From positions 1,302,131 to 1,366,130 of the forward strand of contig KB445798.1 of NCBI GenBank assembly GCA_000320605.2: a stretch of DNA of 64,000 nt, written 5' to 3'. Source of the DNA: Gelatoporia subvermispora B. Lineage: Eukaryota; Basidiomycota; Agaricomycetes; Polyporales; Gelatoporiaceae. The notes beneath the pieces are model-generated. The model searched no databases and was not told where the DNA came from. It saw only the letters and a program-made list of their open reading frames with translations. The position numbers were made by a program, and so were the translations under genes. Every line of letters begins with the position of its first letter. Positions within the stretch are counted from its first letter, which is position 1. Shown in pieces: positions 55,204 through 64,000 of the stretch.

Positions 55204-58200
55204 ATGCGCCCTAAAAACAGCACATTGGCCCCTCCCATGCGGACTCCAGGTACAAGCTCCCCGTCACCAAAATTGTCGTATTGGTGCAACGGAACAGCGA
55301 TGGCGAATTCAAATAACAATTACCCACCTCAACCTGTCAGTCACTTTCCCAATGGCCCCTGCCCTCGGGGACGTGTAGGCCGTACTCATGTGCTCGCCAA
55401 TGCTGCGGCCCGCGATACGTCTCCGTTGTACGGTGGCGAGCCCTCCGAAGCTAACGCTGACGAGGATCCACCTGGCCCCCCTCCGTCCCAAGGAGGTGCC
55501 CAGAAGACGAGAATCTCGCAAAGAACAAGGGCGTCTATACGTGTCTGCTCGCTCAACATGCGTGGTGTCGGGTCTATGGACCAACTACATAGAAATAACA
55601 AATGGAATACCCTTAACAAGTTCCTACAGGACTCGAGAACGAACATTCTCGCGCTCCAAGAAACGCATCTTGCCCCCAACACCCTCGACAGGATACGCAC
55701 AATCTACGGCAAATGGATGCACATCATTGCATCCGCAGACCCTACACGCCCCTCGTTGTCAGCCGGTGTAGCCCTCGTCCTGAACAGAGACCATACGAAC
55801 GTAAAAGATGTGAAAACAACGACCCTCATCCCCGGAAGGGCAATCTTTGTCACTATCCCATGGCATAATGAACTAAAGATCTCGATTCTGAACGTTTATG
55901 CTCCCAACGAGCCCTCCGCGAACCGCACTTTCTGGTCGACACTTCGGACATCCTGGGCTGCAAAACACCTGCCGCGCCCCAACCTTATGCTTGGGGACTT
56001 CAACTGCGTTGAAGACGTAGCTGATCGTTTTCCCATCCGCGCAAATCCCACAACTCCCCTAGTGGAATTAGATGATTTAAAAGCCGCTCTGGGCCTCTCC
56101 GACGGATGGCGCCAGACTTACCCGGATAGCTATGCGTTCTCTTGGACTGGCAAACGCCACAACGACATCCTCATGTCTCGCATTGACCGTATCTATGCCT
56201 CTCAGGAGACCCTCCTTACCTCATCTGACTGGAAAATTGAGCCCTCCCCCGTCCTATCGGACCATTCCATCGTCTCCGTCACTATCTCCAACTTGCGAGC
56301 ACCATATATAGGCTCCGGACAATGGCAACTACCGCACTTCCTTCTCGAGGACGCGATTTTCTTAGCACAGGCGCGCTCCCGCATTCTAGCCTTCGAAACG
56401 GAACTCCCCCTACTACAGGACCACCGAACGGAAGCGCTGAACCCCCAAAAACGTTTTGAGACCCTGAAGACAGACATCATGACCGACGCCAGGAAGAGGG
56501 CGCGCTCCGCCGGCTCACAGGTGAAACGTCAAATCGAGCACCTCAAAACTGACCTCCATACGCAACAGAGCTCTCTCCAAAGGACCCTGCTGGATAACGG
56601 AGCGGCTATGACGCTTCACCTCACAAATGGACGAATTCACGAGCTAGAATCGACGCGTTTCGAGCAAATGCACCTCCACACCACCGCCAAATTCAGGGCT
56701 GCAGGTGAAACCACCACCGGATACTGGCCCGGGGTACTATGCGAGCGTAAGCCCAGAGACCTCATATACTCGATACGTACCCCTATGTCTAACCCCGCAA
56801 CTTACACCTCTCGCTCGGAAACAATGACGGACATTGCACGACAATACCATGACTCCATCCAAATGGTAGATATGGACAACGACCTTGAGATCCGCCCAGC
56901 GGCCATCACTGCTGCCCTCAACGCCATCCCTAGGCACCGAGTCCTGCGGGACAATGCAGAAGTGGACCCCCACTTATCAACTGCAAACGTGCGTGAAGCT
57001 CTCCGCTCAATGGAAACAAAAAAGGCGACTGGATTAAATGGCATACCGTATGAACTATGGATAGCACTTGATGACATGTACCTCGCCGGTCCCGACACTC
57101 CTGACCGTAAAGGGAATATAATGGCGTTGCTCGCGTCAGTTTTTAATGATATCACCGAACACTGCATGGTGGAATTCATGTCCTTCTCGGACAGCTGGAT
57201 GTGCCCTCTTTACAAGAAAGGCGACAGACGGGAAATTAGCAATTACCGCCCCATTACACTGCTCAACTCTGACTATAAGATCATGACGAAAGCCCTCTCT
57301 TTGAAGCTCGCCAAAGCGGCGTCCACAGCCATTCATGAAAACCAAGCCGGTTTTGTCCCAGGACGGAAAATTGTGGACGAGGTACGACTCGCCCAACTCA
57401 TGATCGCATACTCGGAAGCCACGGAGGACAACGGCGTCATTGTTGCCCTAGACCAAGAAAAGGCATACGACAAGATTGAACACGGCTACCTGTGGGAAAC
57501 CCTCCGCGCCTTCCATGTCGGCGAAAAGTTCATCACTGCCGTCCAAGAACTATACAGACATGCACGGACGGCAGTCATCATAAATGGCGAAAAAAGTGCG
57601 CCATTCAAGGTTTCCAGAGGAGTACGCCAAGGCGACCCCCTCTCCTGCCTTCTTTTCGTGTTTGCCATCGAGCCACTAGCGTGCATGCTGTGAACATCCA
57701 CCCTACGCGGCTTCCACATACCAGGGGTCCCCAAAAGACTGGTGACTAATCTATTTGCAGATGATACCACAGCCTTTCTCTCGGAACAGGACGATTTCAC
57801 CACCCTCACGTCCATCCTGCAGAAATGGTGCACTGCGTCACGAGCTCGTTTTAATATCCCCAAAACTTTTGTCCTCCCAATAGGCACCCCTGAATACAGG
57901 GGAGACGTCCTCACATCACGACGTACGAACCCTGGCGCGGCCCCCTTCCCTCCAACAGTGTCGCTGGTACCGGAGGGCACAGCTATACGCCTGCTTGGAG
58001 CATGGATTGGCAATGGCGCTGACCAGGCATCAATATGGACTCCAACGGTCGAGAAAATATCGACCTCACTGAATATCTGGTCCTCGCGCGGTCCGTCACT
58101 GAAGGGTAAGAGCCTTGTGTCAAAATTCGTAATGGGCGGTATGACACAGTACCTTACAGTAGTCCAAGGGATGCCAACTGATGTTCGCAAACGTCTCACG

Positions 58201-60378
58201 GCGATATTGATGAAATTCGTCTGGAATGGGCGCTCCCACTCCCCACCTGTGGGTCGTCGGACTCTCTACCGTCTGTGGACGGAGGGCGGTCTCAACCTGC
58301 TCAACCTGGAGTCCAGGAATGCGGCTATAGACCTCATGTGGCTAAAATCCTATCTGAACCTATCAGATCGCCGCCCGACATGGGCATTTGTCGCGGATGC
58401 ACTGCTAAACTTGAACGTACTGTCCCGCTGGCGAAATATGCCCGCCGGTGCCCGCATAAACCCTCTGCTTCAGTATTGGACTGTTAAACTCCATGGAAAC
58501 CCCTCACTACCCCGGTCCCTCCGCTCGCTCCTGGAAGCTGCGCGGACACATAATGTGATGATCCCGGGAAAGAACCTGCCCCCGTCGGTTAAGTCGCAAC
58601 TCCCGGCATGGTACCACATCAGCAACAACCACCCCCTCAGGAAGATGAACAACTCACGCTCCGGTAAATACCTCCGAGATCTACACGGAGTTGTGACCAT
58701 AGGCCAGCTGGTACGCGTCGCCCGCAGGCTACACCTTCCGGCCCTCCGTCCTATTCACCGAGACGACCCCAAGTGTCCGTGCCGATACTGCAGGAAAGAC
58801 CGCAGACGCAGGCGCTGCCTACACCCTAACAAATGTGCCTTAGCCGCAGCGAAACTCCTCGACGCGATGACGGACAAATGGAACCCACTCCTCGTCCACC
58901 ACCGTGATGGCCTGTCCCTCACCCCGCGACGCCAACAACAGAATGCACACGCACACGAGGATCGCGGTGCAGTACTCTTCAACCCGTCCGTAACTGACGG
59001 CACGGAGATTACAGACTGCTTCCGTGTTTTCGTGGACCCGCTCTCCGTCTCCGCGTCCCCGGCACGATGGGCAGCGCGCGGAGTGGTGGTGCCACGCGAA
59101 GCCACCATAGTGGCGATTGCCAGCGCGAGGCGCGACGCCGCTGACACCTCCATCACCACAGGCATGGGTATCTGGTTCGGCCACCAGGACTACAGAAACG
59201 TGTCAGCGAAGCTGCCCGCAATAATCTCTGACGAGGTCACGGCGAAACTCGCCGGCGTCGTAATTGCCTCCATCATCACCCCGAACTTTGCACCTCTCCT
59301 CCTGCTCAGCGACTCGAAACAGGTCGTCGACGGACTCACCTCCCTCCTCCACGCCCGCGAGGACACCGGCTGGATCGGAATCGAACATGCGAGGATGTTC
59401 AAAGCAGCGGCCTACCACCTCCGGCGTAGATCCGCGCCAACCGAACTGCTCTGGACTTCACGGACAGCCCACGGACCACAACTCGAGGCAGCACAGACTC
59501 TAGCCACTCTCGGAATCGACAACGCGATACCCTTCCCCCTCATCACGGATATCCCGGAGGACTTCCATGTCACCGGAGCCCGCCTATCGTCCCTAACGCA
59601 GGCCCTTGCATACCGCGGCATCCTATTTGAGACCGCAGCTCCTATATGCCGCTCCACCGACATCTCTCTCGATATCATAAGGCACAGGATTCGGGCATGC
59701 ACCGAACGCACCCCCTCTGTAGCTGCCATCTGGATGAGCTGCAGAGACCCCGTTTTCAGTAGATCCGTGGCAGACTTCCTCTGGAAATGTATACATGGCG
59801 CCCACCGCTGCGGGGAATACTGGCGCAAGGTCACACACCTGGAGCACCGCGAATACTGCGACGTATGTGATGTCCCGGAAACCATCGAACACATACTCCT
59901 GGATTGTAAGGCATCGGGCCAAGCGACAATATGGGCCATGACACGACGGATCTGGCTGCGGAAACACCACGAGTGGACGGTCCCCACCCTAGGTGACATC
60001 CTGGGCTGCAGCCTTCTCTCCGTCAAAGATGAAGACGGGAGACCTAAGCCGGGCCGCACGCGCCTTTTCAAAATCCTCGTTTCCGAGGCGGCTTTCCTGA
60101 TTTGGAAAACCCGCAATAAGCGGATATTTGAGCCCACACCGAATGGCATATGGTCGTCGAAGGTCGGTGTGGCCAACGCGTGGATGCATGTCCTCAACAC
60201 CCGTCTAGCCATCGACCGCACACTCACCCACGCATCTTCCAAAACCTTTGCTCTCAAATCAGACGAGGTCCTACGGACCTGGAGCGGTATTCTCCAAAAC
60301 GAGCCGTCCCTCCCGATAGATTGGCTCCGAATAAAGGGGGTTTTAGTGGGTCGGCCGCCCCTATTAGACGCCGGTTAA
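55204..60378 (+). pseudogene. Retrotransposon ORF2 (endonuclease, reverse transcriptase, RNase H-like) with one in-frame TGA
   Basis: A single 1,724-codon frame is broken only by TGA at 57691-57693 (codon 830). An apurinic-type endonuclease lies near residues 115-360, with LQETHL, GDFNCVEDVADRF and LSDHS. The reverse transcriptase has WMCPLYKKGDRREISNYRPITLLN, ALDQEKAYDKIEH, GVRQGDPLSCLLF and, beyond the stop, the catalytic FADD near codon 851. An RNase H-like region near 1270-1420 has DEVTAKLAGV and SDSKQVVDG. The C-terminal C-x2-C-x7-H-x4-C (CDVCDVPETIEHILLDC) is the usual zinc-binding end of this class. The TGA separates the catalytic FADD box from the rest, so this copy cannot make full enzyme unless the stop is read through. 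CGA to TGA at a CpG is the simplest origin. Confidence 0.9.
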
Positions 60379-60513
60379 TCCCCACACTACTCACACACCA
60401 TGAGTGTGCATTTGTGCATTTCCCCCGTTTGGTCGTTCCTGATACAGCTGGCGAGGTGAGCCGTGCCAGAGCACAGTTGCACCTTTGCCGCATAAGCTCC
60501 TCCAAAAAAAAAA

Positions 60514-60526
60514 GAAGCTTGAGTCA
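60514..60526. repeat. Target-site duplication, right copy
   Basis: Exact repeat of gaagcttgagtca found at 50309-50321; it directly follows the poly(A) run. Confidence 0.93.
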
Positions 60527-61479
60527 TAAAGATGAGACTCGAGGTTTCCATTCTGTTGGCACGACAATGGCCGTTCACGCCCACAGGTGCGTTGCATGTA
60601 GTCTCGTGAAACCAGTCGTGATGAGTCTGAGGATGCGTCGTTCCCTAGACTCGCTAGCCAGTCGGACGGACGCGTTGTTCCCTCTGCCAGCGCTTCGATG
60701 CCATTCTCTATATGGTAACTTGCGAGGAGAGTCACTTCCTCAAATGGTTACTGGATTTGAAATATGGATGGAAGCGAGCGCCTGTCGGAATTTGAACCAC
60801 CGAGCAGCTGGGGACGAGCCTAGTCGTTCCCCTCCGCAGCAGCGCAAGGTCTGGCCGCCAAACAAGGAAAAGCTGAGTTTGAACAAAGAAAACGCGTCCT
60901 AAATAGCCATATATGGATAACATTCTGGCGAAACTTTGAAACTTTGGCCAGCTTTGGCCTACATACATGTACAGTCACAATACTCTTGTCAGCCCATTAT
61001 GGTGCGGGCCACCTAAGTCGCCGCTACCTTGTTTGGTGACAGCAGATATAGCGCCTACAGTTTGACCACGAAGAAAATATGAGTCACAGGAATGCTCTGT
61101 TTGGCAAGGCAATCAGTTCTGTCGAGGCATGATTGTCGAAAAACTGAAAATCACGGGACTTGTTCGCCCGCGCCTCGGACAAATCTGCCCAAATCTGGCG
61201 CCTTATGCCTAACAAGGACATTGAGCGCCCATTTAGACCAGGCGAAGCGTTCGGAGAAGACACTGATTTCGCATGCAAAACTCGCTCTTTGAGCTACACG
61301 ATCTGCGTGTAATTATGGCGGATTATAGGCACTTCGGACGCTTACAGTGGTAGTCATCCATGTCGAGATTCCTTGCGACCGAATGGGTCACTGTACCAAA
61401 GAAGCGGTGACAAGGGGCCGCACCATAGATGTTGGGTACGCGGCCCGGGTCTTAGACGGTCAGGTTGTCGCTGAGGGTC
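60527..61479. other. Region between two retro-insertions
   Basis: Ordinary intergenic sequence; before the insertions it joined the DNA left of 50309 to the promoter side of the acetyltransferase gene. No gene is supported. Confidence 0.5.
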
Positions 61480-62559
61480 GACCTGCTGAGACTCTTTTTT
61501 TTTTTTTTTTTTTTAAGTCTAGCATTTGTATAGCGCCGTCGACGAACAAAGCGCCATGGGAGCGCACTAATAACACTACACCGAGTCTAACACTCTACGC
61601 GTGCCTCATAGATGTCCTGCACCATTGGCCCCGTATTCCACCACCGAGAGTTGCGTCCGCGGCAGCCCCTTCAGGGGACTAGGTGCCGGCAAAGGGAGGG
61701 GCTGGGTTGAACCGTCCTCCGCACCCACCACCTCAGCAACGAAACCGTCTTGGGAGGCATTGCTCCTCGGGTTTAGACCTTGCGCGGAACTCCTCAGGAG
61801 AATGCAGAGACGCTCGATATAGTGGCCGACCGTAACGTGGCCGGCTTAACGGTACGCTACGAGTGGTATAGGGTGGCACTTGGTCACCCTCAGAGTTGGC
61901 GAAATATGATATGCCCTCCAGCCCCGGCGTTGGGCTCGCAACCTTCCGGGCAGTTCAGTCGAAGCCATGCCCTTGCCATCGGTCCCAGTGCTATTGGTGT
62001 GAGCGGCGCACATGCGCCTCCCCGTCCCCAGGGATACCCAGCTCAGGCGGGTGTACCACGCACCGCATGCCTTGATGGGGTCCTACCTCACCCCGACCCG
62101 CGTTCATTTCCCCACTGCGAACGTTGGTGTTCCAGGTCGGCTTCTGCCTTCCAGCGCCCGCATGTCACTACACCGCATTGGGTCGTTCCGCACCCCGTAT
62201 GGGGCTCTGCGCAAAGCAGAGGAGGTGGGTGGCATCGTAGGTATTCGAGATTGTCGGTCCGGCTGTCGTAAACCGCGACGTCGTGGGCTTGAGGGTTCTT
62301 TTGGTGCCGCCTCAGGTTAAACTCGAGTTGGCCGAGGCCGCCCCGAGCCCGCTGACTTGGCATTTTCTGAAAGATTTCCGCGGAAATAGGAATGCGAACG
62401 ACGAAAGAAATGCGTCGTAGAGATGATTAGTGGTAGGTGTTTGGTATTGTAGAGCTCGACAGGACACGTCATCGCGAGGGAGGGCCCTCAGGTGCTCGGC
62501 GCCTAATCGAGATGGTGGTGGTTGCGGATCAAGGAAGGCGGGCGGACCTGCTGAGACTC
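61480..62559 (-). mobile_element. Short retro-insertion, about 1.05 kb, minus orientation, with 15-bp target duplication
   Basis: The direct repeat gacctgctgagactc occurs at 61480-61494 and 62545-62559. The left copy is followed at once by 20 T (61495-61514), which is a poly(A) tail on the minus strand. The inserted part is 61495-62544. It has no recognisable reverse transcriptase sequence; minus-strand frames such as 62088-62363 carry no family motif. It is thus either a heavily 5'-truncated LINE, a SINE-like element, or a processed copy of an unknown transcript. The right flank is the promoter of the GNAT-Mss4 gene. Confidence 0.8.
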
Positions 62560-62704
62560 GACGCTCTCGCTGAGATCTGTCGGTGCAATCCCGGGAACTG
62601 TCTTTCTCTTTCCGGCTCACGATCGTCCCTCTCCGCTGATACCAAGACGGTACAACGACAGCCGAGGAGGAAAACCAATTACGACTAGCAGTGGTATCGG
62701 AGAG

Positions 62705-63886
62705 ATGTCCGTCTTCTACGACCTGATCTCGAGCGACGAAGTTCCCGCCGCACATGTAATCGAGGTGGCAGGTGAGCAAGGTAGTCGTTCAGGATCCGGA
62801 GAAACCGCATGCGACGGATGCGTTCAGGGTATCCACAGGACGAAGCCGGCAGCTTGGCAGCATTCCAGTGAGCCCGTCGTCTCGCTCTCCACATGCGAGA
62901 TGTGAAACCAGCAGCACGAAGGTACCGTCAGTCGCAAGCTCCTGACCTCTTCCTTGGCGTCTTCCTGCCCAGCAACTCAGGACGCACACTTATCGGCTTC
63001 GTCTGTTCGACGCTCTCGCCGTCGCCGTCGCTCACGCACGAGTCCATGGCGACCCACGTCCCGGGTGGCGCCTCCGTCTGCCTACACTCAGTCTGTGTCG
63101 CGCCTGCGCACCGCAGGAGGGGCCTTGCACTGGGCTTGCTGAGGGAGTACGGTGCGCGGCTACAGACGGCGGCATACGAGGGCGCGGGCTACGAGCGGAT
63201 CCTCCTCATCGCGCACGAGGAGTTACGGGGGCTGTACGAGAAGGCCGGGTTCGAGTGGGTTGGGTTAAGCCCCGTTGTGCATGGGTCGCAGCCATGGTTC
63301 GAAATGCGGAGGGCTCTCGCGTCGCAGTTGCCTGGTCCGCCGCCCCCTGCAGCGGCCCCGGCCGACCTGTGGGCGGCCCTACAACGGGCGTCATCGCGGC
63401 CGAAGCCAATGGCACAGCTACTGCCGTCTTTCGCCAACGGCGTCCATGATCTGGCTGCGGATTTGGATGGCTCTCGGACGAACAAGTACGACCTGCTGTG
63501 TCCCCGACAAGGCTGTGGCAGCGTGATCCTGAAGAGCGGCGTTGCGACAGTCGTCGAGCGCGAGAGCGTCAGGCTGGAGCCTGAAGATCAACCATCCTCC
63601 ATCCTAGAGGCACTCCCGGCGCCATCCACATTGATGCCCTGGTGGCGCGTCACACCAGATGCGATGGCATTTGAGAACATTGGTTTTTCTCGGCCGGTCC
63701 AATCGCAGAGTACGTAGTTATCGTGACTCGGTGTGATACTCCTGCTCATTATACACGATAGTTCAATCTGACAAGAGGATCAAACTGCTTCTTTGCGCCG
63801 AATGCGACCTAGGACCGCTGGGCTGGCACGAAGAGGGCGGCAACGAGTTCTGGCTGGCGTGCAGTCGCGTTGGCTACTGCGTCTAG
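62705..63886 (+). CDS. Fused GNAT N-acetyltransferase and Mss4-like zinc domain protein
   Basis: Four exons (62705-62771, 62828-62867, 62922-63709 and 63762-63886) predict 339 aa. Residues about 1-160 are a GNAT acetyltransferase similar to arylalkylamine/serotonin N-acetyltransferase-like fungal proteins: AFQYRQSQAPDLFLGVFLP, HSVCVAPAHRRRGLALGLL (acetyl-CoA-binding A motif) and YERILLIAHEELRGLYEKAGFEWVG. Residues about 220-339 match the Mss4 fold: a first zinc half-site in LLCPRQGCGS, then WWRVTPDAMAFENIGFSR, and the second half-site LLLCAECDLGPLGWHE with FWLACSRVGY. In animals and yeast, Mss4/Dss4 binds nucleotide-free Rab GTPases as a chaperone or weak exchange factor. The combination suggests an acetyltransferase tied to vesicle-trafficking GTPases, but that is inference. 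A truncated inverted relative lies at 1160-1840. Confidence 0.85.
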
Positions 63887-64000
63887 TCTAGTCCAAGGTG
63901 TTCATGCAATACAACATGACACCATGCGTAACTCACGGCAACTGAAAATAAATCCTCCCACCCCCATGCCCCGCGAGACACAACGCGATTGTGTAACGCC
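63887..64000. other. 3' flank of the GNAT-Mss4 gene
   Basis: Contains an aataaa-type signal ('gaaaataaatc') near 63946-63952, a likely polyadenylation signal; nothing else is seen before the window ends. Confidence 0.4.

Larger units (their letters stand above)
50322..60513 (+). mobile_element. Full-length non-LTR (LINE) retrotransposon, Tad-like, 10.2 kb
   Basis: The insertion is bounded by a perfect 13-bp target duplication and ends in ten A (60504-60513). From 5' to 3' it holds a structured leader, an upstream frame (ORF0), an intron-containing ORF1 with a CCHC knuckle, and ORF2 with apurinic-type endonuclease, reverse transcriptase, RNase H-like region and C-terminal CCHC. This domain order fits the Tad/I group of LINEs in fungi. 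At 10.2 kb it is longer than the roughly 7 kb usual for Tad, mainly because of the 1.8-kb leader and large ORF1. The intact duplication, the tail and only one stop codon in ORF2 mean that the insertion is young. Confidence 0.92.

Noticed and set aside
57691..57693. In-frame TGA in ORF2 as selenocysteine or programmed recoding
   Set aside because: The stop falls between conserved reverse transcriptase boxes, selenocysteine is absent from most fungi, and CpG decay of CGA explains it more simply.
1..64000. CRISPR arrays, ribosome binding sites, operons, rRNA or tRNA genes
   Set aside because: The window is eukaryotic nuclear DNA. I saw no rRNA or tRNA sequence, although a tRNA could be missed without a covariance search.

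Overview
The window looks like nuclear DNA of a mushroom-forming basidiomycete (Agaricomycetes; a polypore-type fungus would fit, but I cannot place it further). The evidence is GC-rich, gene-dense sequence, genes split by many short (46-63 bp) GT-AG introns, NACHT-WD40 STAND receptors, a velvet regulator, a Ypk1-type AGC kinase, a DUR3-type urea transporter, and a Tad-like non-LTR retrotransposon. Gene models below were spliced by eye from conserved protein frames and intron consensus ends; no transcript data were available.

Layout. 1-8.6 kb: gene-poor, holding a truncated copy of an acetyltransferase gene (1.16-1.84 kb, minus strand) whose intact relative lies at the other end of the window, a diverged dispersed repeat, and no other supported gene. 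7.2-25.1 kb: a tandem segmental duplication of about 9 kb. Each unit carries a minus-strand NLR-like gene (N-terminal helical domain, NACHT NTPase, two seven-bladed WD40 propellers) and, upstream of it, a C2H2 zinc-finger gene. The second unit's zinc-finger gene is intact (528 aa). The first unit's is a decayed, rearranged remnant without the finger.

26.3-31.3 kb: a minus-strand cytochrome P450, a 679-bp miniature inverted-repeat element with TA target duplications, and a minus-strand SnoaL/DUF1348 protein gene. 32.15-33.7 kb: an array of about five and a half units of a ~280-bp tandem repeat. 37-44.1 kb: a Zn2Cys6 transcription factor (plus), a DUR3-like urea/polyamine symporter (minus), and a class I glutamine amidotransferase-like gene (plus). 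The last two share a divergent promoter containing GATA-factor-type sites, so this part may be a small nitrogen-use neighbourhood. 44.9-49.5 kb: a Ypk1/SGK-type kinase (plus) and a velvet-domain regulator (minus), arranged convergently.

50.3-60.5 kb: a full-length 10.2-kb non-LTR retrotransposon with a perfect 13-bp target-site duplication and a short poly(A) tail. Its ORF2 (endonuclease, reverse transcriptase, RNase H-like, CCHC) is intact except for one TGA. Its ORF1 appears to contain two spliceosomal introns, and its 5' end can fold into a compact multi-stem structure. 61.5-62.5 kb: a second retro-insertion (about 1.05 kb, minus orientation, 20-nt tail, 15-bp target duplication) just upstream of 62.7-63.9 kb, a gene fusing a GNAT acetyltransferase to an Mss4-like zinc domain.

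The most unusual items are the intron-containing ORF1 and structured 5' end of the retrotransposon, the tandem NLR pair with collinear 14-repeat sensor arrays, the GNAT-Mss4 fusion with its split-off copy, and a 6-nt microexon in the transporter gene.
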